Of a DNA stretch of 64,000 bases, positions 11,435 to 22,901 are shown piece by piece (the stretch's first letter is position 1; the number at the start of each line of letters is the position of its first letter). The DNA is from Tillandsia leiboldiana (taxonomy: Eukaryota > Streptophyta > Magnoliopsida > Poales > Bromeliaceae), in contig CM055061.1 in NCBI GenBank assembly GCA_029204045.2, positions 44,106,977 through 44,170,976 on the forward strand. The letters are read 5' to 3'. The notes below the pieces were generated by a model. The model worked only from the letters and a program-made list of their open reading frames with translations. It ran no database searches and was not told the DNA's origin. Made by a program: the position numbers and the translations under genes.

Positions 11435-12440
11435 GTGATTACGGCGGCACTGGGACTCAAGGATATCCCTGTTGCCCACGAGATCCCGGGTGTGATTTCA
11501 CCTGAGCTGTTGATGATGCCGCCGGTTAGGGAGATAAAGATTGCGTTTGACGTGGTTCGGGGAACCGCGCCACCCTCGACAGCACCTCATTGGATATCGC
11601 CGGTAGAGCCGAGAGAGCTAATGGCGCATTTGCAGGATCTGATGGATCGAGGGGTCTATTTGACCTAGTGCCACGCCGTTGGTATACGGTGGTGATGCCA
11701 CGTCGTTGATACACGACTGTGAGGGTCCTTTTATGGTTCGAGTGTAGACAGGTCCGAGCGGTATCTAGAACCTTTTGATGGAGTCATACTCCGGCAGTTA
11801 TTGTATGGTGCGAGTACCTACTTGGAATCAGACAGCCGAGGACCTTGCCTAGAAGGCGTTCAGGACACGGTAGGGCATCATGAGCTCATAGTGAGGTGAA
11901 TTGGATTGATTAATGCCCTGCCACTCTTATGATTTGAGGAATTGTGCTCGAGCTATACTTGATTGGATTGGTAACAAGATCCTCCAGGGTTATTTTGATC
12001 TACTCCCAGAGCGACTTGGAGCACGAGGAGCACTTGTGGATGTGCTACCATGGGCGTGTGGATGAAGCTGTATGCCAAGTTATTGAGGTACAAGTTGTAG
12101 CTTCAGAAGCATACCTTCTTAGGTCACTTTGTTCGAACCGTAGGAGCGGCGGTGGAATCCGGCCAATATGGATACTAATCGGGAATTGGCCGAGATCGAC
12201 AATTATTGTCGAGGTGAGGAGCTTCTTAGATTGGGCAGTGCCGGGAGAACATGGCGGACGGATGTTGAGACTGACACCAGCACTGATTTCAGGTTTGTCA
12301 GCGGTGGGAGATGGATTTGCGAGTTATAGTGATGCCTCCCATAGTGGCTATGGAGTACCGTGGGTTTATCTTCGGTCAGCGCTTTATCAGTCCAACCCTA
12401 TGAGTATTGTGGCAGGACAAACCGCTGTTTTGTAGGCAGC
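11435..12440 (+). pseudogene. Decayed Ty3/gypsy reverse transcriptase / RNase H remnants, element B
   Basis: Two stretches are recognisable. At 11435-11668 a 77-codon frame parallels the start of RT (MPPVREIKIAF, PRELMAHLQDLMDRG), matching the MPPEREVDF and LKAQLEDLLDKG region of element C. At 11944-12435 fragments match the region after the catalytic aspartates (LIYSQSDLEHEEHL), the thumb (STIIVEVRSFLDWA) and the RNase H start (YSDASHSGYG). The catalytic RT aspartates themselves are missing, and 11671-11723 holds two 27-bp hairpin units inside the gene. No functional product is possible. Confidence 0.65.
11671..11723 (+). repeat. Two 27-bp hairpin units in element B
   Basis: The first unit has arms GCCGT/ACGGT, the second GTCGT/ACGAC, each flanked by CAC and GTG. 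These are the same units that form a 13-copy array in K at 33461-33810, so B shows the small ancestral form. Confidence 0.75.
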
Positions 12441-13154
12441 TTGGATCCTACAGTTGAGCCTTTCAGTACGCCTATTATTTCCAGCTTTGATTGATATACC
12501 TGGGCGTAGGCCATGCCTGCTTGGCTATCGGTTCTGATTACTCAGCATTTCTGTTCTATACTATATGATAGGTTAAGATTTCAGCTTCAGTTTGCAGTTT
12601 CTGCCATGCGGCGCCAGTGGAGACTACATCTTTCAGCATCTTGAATGGAATTTACTTGGATTGTCGTCGATGGTTCGGACTTGTGACCGTTGAGTTATCG
12701 TTGGGTTATTGTTGAGCATTATGGATCACCCAGACAGGGCCATGGCGTTGGCAAATACCTGGAGCAGGAAAGCTGTCTCGGGTTGAGTTAGATGATTCCA
12801 CAACTGGCGCTATACGGACTATTGGGGCAAACATGGCTTGTGGTTGTGTCCCTGAGGGTTCCTTTGGATGATAGACCGCGGCTGAGTAGTTCACTCGAAT
12901 GGTCAAGATTTGGGAGTGACCGAGTGAGGACCCCTCCTTGTTAGGGCTCTTTTCCTTATTGGATAATCGTGTGGGTGTGCTTCGGGTTGCCTTGGTTGAG
13001 TTGACACAGGATGTGGTTTGGTGCGTGTGGCACTGGTGGTTATTTTGTTTCCCCCCCCCAGCTTTTTGATTGAGTCCTTGAGGTTTTTCCCACGTTTCAG
13101 CGCGGAGTGATGTGCTTTTGGATCCCTCGCCCGTGATTTACTCGCCCCATTTGA

Positions 13155-13325
13155 GATCAGTGAGTGTTTGGAGTACGAGGGACGCCCGTTGCGAATTCTG
13201 GCTCGTGAGGTGAGGGAATTGCGCAATCGGGCTATGTCGTACTGGTTGTTATTGTTGTAGTTATTGTGGAGTAATCACGGGGAGTGAGTGGTGACTTAGG
13301 AGCTGGAGATGGTGATGTTGAGTAC
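13155..13325 (+). pseudogene. Chromodomain remnant of element B
   Basis: One frame reads EYEGRPLRILAREVREL and RNRA, as in the pol end of element A. The coding for VKIQ is then replaced by TTG-type repeats, after which WSNHGE reappears with a stop. K has the same replacement. A polypurine tract (13389-13400) and the 3' LTR follow as in intact elements. Confidence 0.7.
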
Positions 13326-13400
13326 TTACCCTTGGTGTTTGTGACTCATGGTGGAATTGTGTTAGTTTCGAGGACGAAACTTTCTTTTAGTGGGGGAGAA

Positions 13401-14950
13401 TGTGAGGACCCGAAATTCCCACTTATGGATTACGGTTACATCTACAGCTTCTGGAGCCCTGCGTGGTGTGTCGGTGGCGTTTGTGCACCAATTGGACACT
13501 AGTGATGGACTCAGTGTGTTTAATGGATCCAGAGTAGTCAGATGACCCCGTCGAATGTTTAGAAGTGGTTTCGCGCGCAATGGATATTAAAATTGGGCTC
13601 AGCGCGAAGTTTGGACAAAAGAATACGTTTCCGGATGCCTTCGGCAATTTTTAGAGTTGGAATTTGGCAGAATGAACAGCGGATTCGGATTCAGCGCGCG
13701 AAAACGTTGAAAATGGACTAGTTACTTGTGTTTTTGGGGCCCGAACGCGAAAACACGGTTTTCGAGGAGTGGGTGTACTGTTCCGGCGGCCGGAGAGGCG
13801 CCGGCGGCGGCGGCGGGCGGCGGAGTGCGGCAGCCGGCTGAGGCGCAGCCGCTCGGTCCACAGCGGGAGCGTGCACCCGGGCGCGGGCCACGTGGCGTCT
13901 CCAGGTTGGCCGGCGCAGCAGGCGCGGTCCACGGGAAAAGCATGGTGTACGGTGGACCGGAGGGTGACACGTGGCGGCGTGTGGTTGGTGAGGTGTAGCA
14001 CGCTCGGACCACAGAGCAGGCTGGGGAGCGCCTCGGGATGCGTGCGTGCAGAGGCGCAGGCGGCGGGCGCAGGCGCGCACGTGGGCGCGTTGACGCGCGG
14101 TTCCCACGCGTGTGCGGCCACGTGTCGGCTTCCGCATGGAGCCACGCGGCGCCGTGTGAGTGGGTGGCGTTGGCTGTTGCCTGTTGTGAGCTGACGTGGC
14201 ATCACCTGGTTAATCCGGGCGCACACAGTGTTGGGCCGGGCCCAACACTGTAGCCGCCCGGTTTGTGCGGGCGCCCGGAAAATCGGCCCAAAAGCCCAAT
14301 TTCGTTGATTTTTGAGATTTTTTCGGGTGAAGCCTATTTAAAGGCCCATTTCCCTGCGTGTAGAGGCTTTTCCCGAGCTCTTTTCACCCAGCACCCTTCA
14401 CAAAAGTTTTTGATCTCCTTGCTGTGCATCTCATGGCGTTGGACCGGAGGGTGACACGTGTTACATGGCGTTGGATTCACGAGAGGTAGAGCTACGATTC
14501 TTGTATTGTCCACTTTTCTCAAATATGAGCTTTCTTTGGGGTTCCGGGTACGTTTTTAACCCCCTTTGCCGCTGATGGAATTTCTGGACAGCGACACATT
14601 GCCGAATTTTTATCTCCATGTTCGGACATCGGATTGAGATGCTCCTATACAGTTTTTGCATCTACGCGATGCAAGGATTATCACCGTATTTTTCTTGGAT
14701 TTTTCTGAGGCTTGTCCGGAGGTATAATTTTCTCCCTTAACTGTGCATGGATTTACAGTCGTGTTGTTGTGAGGTTTTACGCACCTGTGTTGTGGAATTT
14801 GTAACTCGGCCTACGGGGCTCGGAATTGGCCGTGTAGGTACCCGTTTCGAAGGTCTCAACGCGAGGATCGCTGCGGTATTTTTATTGGATTTTTTCGGAG
14901 CCCTTTAATTAGGTGAAAAATTGCATCTTTGGGGACTAATTTTTAGACTG
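13401..14950 (+). repeat. 3' LTR of element B (5' portion)
   Basis: It starts TGTGAGGACCC right after the polypurine tract. TATTTAAA at 14335-14342 is a likely TATA box. Its last ~110 bp match the start of B's surviving 5' LTR (7725-7840). At about 14950 it changes abruptly into GC-rich repeats of the minus-strand LTR of element C, so the rest is lost. The exact breakpoint is blurred by repeated GCGCGG. Confidence 0.75.
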
Positions 14951-15816
14951 CGCGGGTGCCGCGTGGCGCCCGCGCGGTGCCCGCGCGGTTGCGGGTCCGC
15001 GCGGGTGCCGCCCGCGCGGTGGCCGCGCGGCGCCCGCGCGGGTATGACCCGCGCGGTGCTCGCGCGGTCCCATCGCCGCTTGCGGCGGCGATCGGCCGTC
15101 CGCGACTCTCCTCCGCGCGATGCCCTAGTGGCACCGCGCGCCTCCGCCGTCCGTTCCGTGCCCTAGCATGACGACGATGACGGCGACGGTGACGGATACG
15201 ACGGAGAAACCCAAGAACTCAAACAAAAAGGATGACGGAAAAATCCCAAATAATTTATAACAATTATTTTACTAACCGAAGATCGACGGGAAGGTTGTCC
15301 GGTCGCGTTCTTGCCTTCAGTTCGATGTCCGGGAAGATCGGGCTCCTTCTCTTTCTCCTTTCCCTTTCTTTCTCTCCTCACCGGTTAGGGCTTTATTTTT
15401 CTTTTCTTTTCTTTCCGTTAATCGGGATCCCTTATATAGCTCGTATTATATCTTTAATTAATTTCCTCTTTAATTCGCACGTAAGTAAATTCTATTTTCT
15501 GTCATCGGATAATTAATTAATTAATTAATTATCCCCTACGAGATAACCCACCTTATCTCCAACTACTACAAGATATTTCGCACGGATTCCGATGCATGAC
15601 TAATCACCGTATCACTAATAATTCTGTTCCGGGAGATCCCGACATCGGATTTCAGATCCGATCGCACCGTCGGCCATCATTTTCCGCGCTCTATCGCAGA
15701 AAAATACCAGCACCTCACCCTGGCCAACTTTTAACAATTAAATAATTTTATTCCTCTTAAGGGCTTAAATGGTTTAGATGTGAGTCAAAAATACCCCTAA
15801 GGGCCGGATCACTACA
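14951..15816 (-). repeat. Truncated 3' LTR of element C
   Basis: It is nearly identical to 21960-22837 of the 5' LTR, including the pyrimidine-rich stretch, the TAATTAATTAATT run and CTTATATA (15431-15438, a minus-strand TATA box). About 1.6 kb of the LTR is missing at its 3' end, where it enters the GC-rich tandem repeat and joins B. Confidence 0.85.
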
Positions 15817-15851
15817 CCACTCACACTTTATAAAAAGTTTCGTCCCGAAAC

Positions 15852-18797
15852 TTAAGTACAAACCCCACTAATCAATTCGGGAAAACATTCTCTCATCTTC
15901 GATTCCAGTTCCCAGGTCGCCTCGCGCTCTTCGTGGTTGCTCCACTGGACCTTTACATAGGGGATTGTTCGTTTGCGCAACTTCTTGTCCTCTCTCGCCA
16001 AAATCCGCACCGGCGTCTCCTCGACGCTTAAATCCTCTCGCAAGTCGATGGTGGAGGCATCCAAGGCATGAGAGGGATCAGCTAGGTACTTCCGGAGCAT
16101 TGAGACATGGAACACGTTATGGACTCGTTCGAGGTTCGGCGGCAGGGCTAATCGGTACGCCACCGGTCCTACGCGTTCTAGGATCTCGAACGGTCCTACG
16201 TACCTCGGGCTTAACTTTCCCTTTATGCCGAAGCGTCGGTTCCCCTTGGAGGGCGAAACTCGGAGTAACGCATGCTCGCCGACCATGAACTCTAAGTCTC
16301 GGCGCCTGTTGTCCGCGTAGCTTTTCTGTCTGCTCTGGGCGGTCAGTAGCCTTTGTCTAATCAATCGCACCTTTGCTTCGGTCTCCTCCACCAAATCTGG
16401 GCCCAGAAACTTACGCTCACCCAAGTCGTCCCATCATATTGGAGACCGACACCGGCGCCCGTACAGGGCCTCGTATGGTGCCATCTGAATGCTGGCCTGG
16501 TAACTGTTATTGAAGGCAAATTCCACTAGGGGCAAACACTGTGCCCACCCTTCGCCCAAGTCCAAAACGCATGCTCGAAGCATGTCCTCCACAATTTGTA
16601 TCACCCGCTCTGATTGTCCATCGGTCTGCGGGTGAAAAGCCGTACTGAAGTGCAACTTGGTTCCCATTGCTCGCTGCAGGCTCTGCCAAAAGTTTGACAC
16701 AAATCGCGTGTCCCAGTCTGACGTGATGGATGTCGGCACCCCATGCAACCTTACTATCTCGTTGATGTAGGTTTGTGCCAGTCGTTCCCGCGTCCACGTC
16801 GTGTGTATGGGCAGAAAGTGGGCCGATTTCGTCAGACGGTCCACAATCACCCATATTGCATCGTGTCCCTGTGACGATCTCGGGAACCCGGTCACAAAAT
16901 CCATGGTAATCATGTCCCACTTCCACTCGGGCACCGGTAAGGGTTGCAATTTTCCTGCCGGATGCTGGTGCTCGGCCTTCACCCGTTGGCACACCAGGCA
17001 GTGTGCCACAAACCGAGCCACGTCTCCCTTCATTTTGGGCCACCAGAAGGTATGTTTGACGTCCTTGTACATCTTCGTTCCCCCGGGGTGCGCTGCATAT
17101 GGACCAGTATGCGCCTCCCGCAGGATTTCCTCTTTGAGTTCCGGTAGATCCGGCACGCAGATTCGTCCCCGAAATCGTATCGTGCCGTCGGAGTTTACTG
17201 TGAAATCACCTTCTTGGTCGGTAGTTACTCTACTTCGCACCAGCTGGAGTTGGTCATCAGTCGACTGCCCCTCGAGGATTCTGTCAAGCAAGGTAGGTCT
17301 GACCACCAGTGTCAGAAGTTGTGCGACTGTACCCGCCGGTACTACTTCTAGTCTTAATCGTGAAAATTCTGCAATCAGACTATCTTGCTGGGTGATGGCA
17401 TTTACCCCTGCCTCGTCGGCCTGCCCCTTGCGGCTCAGGGCGTCGGCCACCACGTTTGCCTTTCCCGGGTGGTAGTGGATCGTTAAATCGTAATCCTTCA
17501 GTAGCTCGAGCCACCGTCTTTGTCGCAAATTTAACTCCTTTTGGGTGAAAAGGTACTTAAGACTTTTATGATCTGAGTACACATTGGAGTGTGCCCCATA
17601 CAGGTAGTGTCTCCAAGGCTTGAGGACGAACACAACCGCTGCGAGTTCCAAATCGTGCACGGGGTAGTTCCGCTCGTATTCCTTGAGCTGCCTTGACGCA
17701 TAGGCTATAACCTTTCCCCGTTGCATGAGTACTCTACCCAGTCCGTTTCGCGACGCATCGCAATACACTTCATAATCCTCCCCTGGTTCTGGCAGGGCGA
17801 GAATCGGGGCTCGCGTCAATCTATCCTTGAGCTCCTCGAAGCTCCTCTGACATTTGTCCGTCCAGATGAACTTTTCCCCCTTTCTAGTCAAACGGTTTAA
17901 GGGGGTGGCTATCTTGGAGAAACCCTCCACGAAGCGCCGGTAGTACCCGGCTAATCCCAGGAAGCTTCGAATCTCCCTCACCGTCGTCGGTTGGGGCCAG
18001 TCCGTCACCGAATCTATCTTTTTCGGATCGACTGCGACTCCGGCCGCCGAGATTACGTGCCCCAAGAAACCGACCTCACGGAGCCAAAACTCACACTTTT
18101 TGAGTTTGGCGTAGAGTTTCTGTTCCCGTAGGGTCTGGAGGGCTGTGCGCAGATGTTCTTCGTGTTCCTCGTCTGTACGGGAGTAGATGAGGATATCGTC
18201 GATGAAGACCACCACGAATATGTCCAGGACGGGTTTGAATACCCTGTTCATCATGTCCATGAACACCGCCGGGGCATTTGTGAGCCCGAACGGCATTACT
18301 GTAAATTCGTAATGGCCGTAGCGAGTCCGGAAAGCCGTTTTGGGGATGTCCTCCCCCTTAACCTGGACCTGATGATAGCCCGACTGCAGGTCAATCTTTG
18401 AAAACACCGTCGCCCCCTGTAGTTGGTCGAAGAGGTCGTCGATCCTTGGCAGGGGGTACTTTTTCTTAACGGTGACCTTATTTATCTCCCGGTAGTCGAT
18501 GCACAACCGGAGACTTCCGTCCTTCTTCCTCACAAACAGGACGGGCGCGCCCCAGGGTGACGCGCTAGGTCTGATGAAACCCTTATCCAAGAGGTCCTCC
18601 AATTGTGCCTTGAGTTCCTTCAACTCCGCGAAGGCCATCCTGTACGGTGCCTTGGTGATGGGTTTGGTGCCGGGAAGTAGTTCAATAGGGAAGTCAACCT
18701 CTCGTTCCGGTGGCATTCCGGGGAGCTCCGCCGGAAACACGTCCGGAAATTCCCTTACCACGGGACCGCTGATCCTTATCTGGGGAGCGGCCCCGAA
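15852..18797 (-). pseudogene. pol: Ty3/gypsy pol, element C: RT, RNase H, integrase, chromodomain
   Basis: The frame is open from 18797 down to a stop ending at 15852, broken only by TGA at 16434-16436. RT begins at EFPDVFPAELPGMPP and has LRLCIDYREINKVT and the catalytic FIDDILIYSR (near 18200). RNase H has CDAS, HDLELAAVV, SDHKSLKYL and VVADALSRK. Integrase has HPGGTKMYKD with CLVCQ, then TMDF, TSDWDTRF and SERVIQIVEDML. The chromodomain (YVKVQWSNHEEREATWELE) ends the protein. SDWDTRF replaces the SDRDPRF of element A, keeping the catalytic aspartate. No protease lies upstream, so even without the stop the polyprotein could not process itself. It is the most complete pol in the window. Confidence 0.9.
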
Positions 18798-19067
18798 CTA
18801 CCTATCGGCCCATTGGGTTCTCGGCTGTAAGGCATAGGGTGGAGCCTATTTATTCCCTGCATGGCCCTTAACGGGCCCCGAGTACACAAGGTTCTCCTAT
18901 GCTTCGAAGCCCGCCCGCGTACATCGGCCGGGGAAGGCTTCGCCTAATACTTAAGGATTTTAGAGAGAGGGAGAGAGAGAGAGTGTCTAACAGGGGTAGC
19001 AGGCTAAGGTGTAACCGGTGCTCCTAATCTAAGAGGGAAAAGAGAAACCAAAAATTACCTGCCATTA
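18798..19067 (-). other. Gap between gag and pol of element C, protease missing
   Basis: Elements F and I encode an aspartic protease (LFDTGAS type) here. C instead has about 270 bp with stops in the pol frame, a GA-rich run (18957-18981) and unrelated sequence. I recognise no gene. It may be filler from a deletion or a small insertion. Confidence 0.55.
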
Positions 19068-20033
19068 CTAGGTCTGGGACGTCGCGTCCTCCACTGTAGT
19101 ATCCCGGGGAGTCCGTCCACAGCCCTTGGGCCAGCGTCGTACGGCGTGCTGGGGAAGGGACTTGACGTCTGAGGAGTCTGCGGATTGCTGGACGCCGGCC
19201 AAATCCTTTGGCTGAACGGGGGCCACAGCACTCTCTGGTCTTTTCTGCTGTGGTGGCGAGGCGGCGGCGGGGGTGGGCCTCTGAGGGCAGAAGGTAGGGG
19301 AGTGGTCCGGTAAGCCGCACTGATTGCAGTAATGGTACCTCCACGTACATTCCGCCACCGGGAGAGCACCCTCGCAGATTACACACGGTCTCTGAGGTGG
19401 TTTCGCGCCCCTTGCTGGTGTCGGTTCGTCCTTCCGTGCTTCCCCCGGACGTCCTCCTCCTCGGCCCTCCGGGGCGGGGCCCCCTTGCGGAACGGGTGTA
19501 GCAGTCTTCCCTGTCCCCTCCGGTCGCGGTGCCGGAGGCTTGGTGGTGCCCGGTTTCCGTGGGCACTCGTAGCGTGCATGTCCTGGTCTGCCGCATCGGT
19601 TGCAGTGGCCGTGTCTCCATGGACAATCAGTCACCTGATGCGCCCCACTACATATGGGACACGGCTTCCTCTGCGGTTTGGGTCCTCCTCTCGTCGCCTT
19701 TCCAAAGTTCCCCTCTGCCCTCGGGCGTTTGAGTGCCGGGCCCTGCTGGTAGGGGTCCTCCGCCGGTCTGGGATAGGGATAACTCTGCCGAGCGCGTGTC
19801 TCGGCCAGTTCTTGCTCTGCCCGCCGGGCCAACATAACCGCTTCGTTAAAAGTGGGGAACCCTGCCGGTGGCTTTCCCCGATAGGCGTCGTCCCTGGCGT
19901 CTCGCTGGGTGCGGTCGACACCCTCGAACTCTTGAGTCAGTAGGCCTAGGCACTCAGTGAGAGTTAGCATTTGCCCCGCTATGTCGCGTAGCTGGTTGCG
20001 GAGTAAGCGGTTGGCTGCGGCTGCAGGATCCAT
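19068..20033 (-). CDS. gag: Shortened gag of element C with four zinc-knuckle motifs
   Basis: The frame has 321 codons from ATG (20033) to a stop. The N-terminus (NQLRDIAGQMLTLTECL) matches the start of gag in F and I. The central capsid region present there (WVVEKWVDTMEKLF to VERGFAVTRARR) is absent. The frame passes quickly to a proline/arginine-rich linker and then a knuckle pair, CPICSGAHQVTDC and CNRCGRPGHARYEC. A second pair follows after about 70 residues, CVICEGALPVAEC and CNQCGLPDHSPTFC, with leucine in place of the histidine in its first knuckle. Gag normally packages the RNA; without the capsid domain this product could bind nucleic acid but probably not build particles. Open frame, function doubtful. 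Confidence 0.7.
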   Translation of the reverse strand: MDPAAAANRLLRNQLRDIAGQMLTLTECLGLLTQEFEGVDRTQRDARDDAYRGKPPAGFPTFNEAVMLARRAEQELAETRARQSYPYPRPAEDPYQQGPALKRPRAEGNFGKATRGGPKPQRKPCPICSGAHQVTDCPWRHGHCNRCGRPGHARYECPRKPGTTKPPAPRPEGTGKTATPVPQGGPAPEGRGGGRPGEARKDEPTPARGAKPPQRPCVICEGALPVAECTWRYHYCNQCGLPDHSPTFCPQRPTPAAASPPQQKRPESAVAPVQPKDLAGVQQSADSSDVKSLPQHAVRRWPKGCGRTPRDTTVEDATSQT

Positions 20034-20286
20034 CCTGTCCTTTGAGAATGGCTAGCGCTCGGTGGCCACATCCTGGCCGTTGTCTGCTGTGATACAAAGA
20101 AACCACGTTAACCCTAAGGTTATAACCCTAGCACCCTGTCTTACGATTACACCTATATTACGTTCCCTTTTTCCTCGTACTCTCATGTACTACCGCACCT
20201 ACACCTTGGTTATCTCATGTCCAATTTGCTTGTGGCGCCTCGCACTGTGGATGTGGATCACGTCTACTATGGTTATGGTTGTTTTT

Positions 20287-20297
20287 CTCTGATACCA
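20287..20297 (-). promoter_or_regulatory. Primer-binding site of element C
   Basis: On the minus strand TGGTATCAGAG follows the LTR end GCGTGACA by seven bases. It matches the initiator-Met tRNA 3' end. Confidence 0.88.
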
Positions 20298-20304
20298 TTT
20301 AATC

Positions 20305-22837
20305 TGTCACGCCCCCGGGGGTTTTTGAGTCTATCAAAGCGGAAAATTGCGTGTATTATTTTTTTTTTCTTAACAAGGTAACTTAAACCTCATCCCCGGT
20401 GCGTGCCAGACCGCCACATACACAAATTCTCTCTGCCCACGGACAGAGTCTCCTTTGTATATGCACGGCGTCTCATTTACAACATCATGCATCAACCATC
20501 AATAGACATACATCGTTAAACAGAGTACAGTAATTTAACTAATGTGTTAAAAGACCAGTGTCCACTCGACACCTTGTTATTAAAGCGGCATCAACGTTTG
20601 GAAAGGATAAAACCAGCGGTTGCAAAACCCGTGCCCACACGGCACTTCGTTTTGAGAAAACATTTTCGAAATCATTTGGTTTATCATGAAAACGTGCCGC
20701 GTATGAAAACATCACTAAAAGTATCAAAGTATAAAAGTACACCTCATCCACAGCGCTAACTCATACATGTCCATGACTAATATGATCCACAAGCAAATTA
20801 ACTATTTAAAGTGTAAGGAAAACGAGATAAAAACCCAAGTATCCTGACTACGGTCCTCGCGACGCAGTCTCACCGCCCTCCCGGCTAACGCACCTCGTAA
20901 CACCTGTCACGGAGTGGGTAAAGTCAGTGACAAACAAAGTAGATGTCTAAGTATCAAAAGAGAATAAGGAGCAAACCGATTACACCCGAACCTTTCACTA
21001 AAACCCTGTACATAATTAAGCTGGGCACCAACCCCAGATTTATCAATTAAGTTGGGCACCAACCCCAGAGTACCTGTCGGAGAGACTAAAGTCTCCCCTC
21101 GTGCGCAAACACCTTTTTGATGCTTTTAACCTCTTCACGGTGCTGGTGTGCTATTCGCAGCAGGCGCGAAGAGGTCCTCACGGCTCCCACCCCTTTGTGA
21201 GGTACACGGGTCAAAACGACCACTTCTCCGAAAAAGTACAACCATGCGGAGGCCAATCCGCCTGTGTACGTGCAGCATCCGAAACGGATTTGCCGAGATC
21301 GGCGTGTAGTGAGCACCGCGACCGCAGCCGCTTCAATTTTTAGATAAAATACAATTATGCGAAAGGTTAAACTGTCCATCTACTTTGTTAGACAAATTAA
21401 GAGCATTTTAAATGATGATAGATGCACTTACTGAACTTGTTGCACTTATAGCAACCGTACCCACCTAGTTGAAGAGAAATCGGAACACCTGAATCCTTCG
21501 CGCACCCCCGCTGCGCACCTGGACCTAAAGAAAGTCCGCAAGGATAACTATAGTCAAAAACGTGTACTAACATCCCAAAACAAAAGACCCAATTTACTCT
21601 TTTTGACGGAAAAGTCCAACACCGTCCGGGTAGACGAAAACCGGAATCCCGCGCCGCCGTCGCCGTCTGCCGGAGCCCCGCGCGGTTCAGAACCGCGCGG
21701 CGTGTCTCCGCAGGCGGCGCCTCGCACGGGTGCTGCCCGTGCGGCGGCCGCGCGACGCCCGCGCCGGTGCGGCCCCGCAGGGCGCCCGCGCGCGGGGTTG
21801 CCCGCGCGGCGCCCGCGTGGGTGCCCCGCGGGGCGCCCGCGCGGTTGCGGGTCCGCGCGGGTGCCGCCCGCGCGGCAGCCGCGCGGTGCCCGCGCGGTGC
21901 CCGCGCGGTTGCGGGTCCGCGCGGGTGTCGCCCGCGCGGCGCCCGCGCGGTGCCCGCGCGGTTGCGGGTCCGCGCGGGTGCCGCCCGCGCGGTGGCCGCG
22001 CTGCGCCCGCGCGGGTACGACCCGTGCGGAGCCCGCGCGGTGCTCGCGCGGTCCCATCGCCGCTTGCGGCGGCGATCGGCCGTCCGCGACTCTCCTCCGC
22101 GCGATGCCCTAGCGGCACCGCGCGCCTCCGCCGTCCGTTCCGTGCCCTAGCATGACGACGATGACGGCGACGGTGACGGATACGACGGAGAAACCCAAGA
22201 ACTCAAACAAAAAGGACGACGAAAAAATCCCAAATAATTTATAACAATTATTTTACTAACCGAAGATCGACGGGAAGGTTGTCCGGTCGCGTTCTTGCCT
22301 TCGGTTCGATGTCCGGGAAGATCGGGCTCCTTCTCTTTCTCCTTTCCCTTTCTTCTGGCTAGGGTTCCGTCTTTTCCTTTTTCTCTTTCTTTCTCTCCTC
22401 ACCAGTTAGGGTTTTATTTTTCTTTTCTTTTCTTTCCGATAATCGGGATCCCTTATATAGCTCGTATTATATCTTTAATTAATTTCCTCTTTAATTCGTA
22501 CGTAAGTAAATTCTATTTTCTGTCATCGGATAATTAATTAATTAATTAATTATCCCCTACGAGATAACCCACCTTATCTCTAACGGCTGCAAGATATTTC
22601 GCACGGATTCTGATGCATGACTAATCATCGTATCACTAATAATTCTGTTCCGGGAGATCCCGACATCGGATTTCAGATCCGATCGCACCGTCAGCCATCA
22701 TTTTCCGCGCTCTATCGCAGAAAAATACCAGCACCTCACCCTGGCCAACTTTTAACAATTAAATAATTTTATTCCTCTTAAGGGCTTAAATGGTTTAGAT
22801 GTGAGTCAAAAATACCCCTAAGGGCCGGATCACTACA
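20305..22837 (-). repeat. 5' LTR of element C
   Basis: 2533 bp, starting TGTAGTGATCC at 22837 and ending GCGTGACA at 20305 (minus strand). It holds a minus-strand TATA box (CTTATATA on the plus strand, 22452-22459), a GC-rich tandem array (21640-22070), a block conserved in F, G and I LTRs (21181-21275), and two covarying hairpins (GTGTC/GACAC at 20558-20572, GTGCC/GGCAC at 20631-20645). Confidence 0.88.
21640..22070 (-). repeat. GC-rich tandem array in the C LTR
   Basis: Overlapping units containing GCCCGCGCGG and GGTTGCGGGTCCGCGCGG repeat with a period near 60 bp and many internal variants. Open frames exist on both strands because stop codons are rare in such DNA; I do not regard them as genes. 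The 3' LTR is broken in this array. Confidence 0.8.
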
Positions 22838-22901
22838 ACCACCCAATGGTGAGCCCTCGACCCCTGCAAGCCTCCTGAGCTTTATGCTCACTCTACTTTA
22901 G
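22838..22901 (+). repeat. Left remnant of LTR G, between elements C and E
   Basis: 64 bp that resemble neither neighbour. With element E and one TAAAT copy removed they continue at 42483, so they belong to the same interrupted sequence as 42483-44765. Confidence 0.5.

Larger units (their letters stand above)
7725..14950 (+). mobile_element. Element B: coding-dead Ty3/gypsy element (LARD-like)
   Basis: B comprises the 3' two thirds of a 5' LTR (7725-10180), a primer-binding site, a 3.2-kb internal region with only shreds of pol, and the 5' part of a 3' LTR (13401-~14950). The first part of its 5' LTR lies left of the window because A is inserted in it. The LTR halves overlap by about 110 bp (7727-7840 against 14840-14950), which shows that they belong together. 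The family is the same as K at 27202-37477. Confidence 0.75.
14951..22837 (-). mobile_element. Element C: minus-strand Ty3/gypsy chromovirus with shortened gag and no protease
   Basis: Reading on the minus strand: 5' LTR (22837-20305), primer-binding site, gag, a 300-bp stretch without protease, pol, then a 3' LTR reduced to its first ~870 bp (15816-14951). The shared LTR end TGTAGTGATCCGG marks both LTR starts. The lost LTR part coincides with the fusion to element B. Confidence 0.85.

Noticed and set aside
16801..17475. 224-codon plus-strand ORF
   Set aside because: Antisense shadow of the integrase and RNase H of element C.
21603..22155. Several overlapping 120-170 codon ORFs in the C 5' LTR
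   Set aside because: GC-rich tandem repeats with few stop codons; proteins are runs of A, R, G and P with no signature and are open on both strands.
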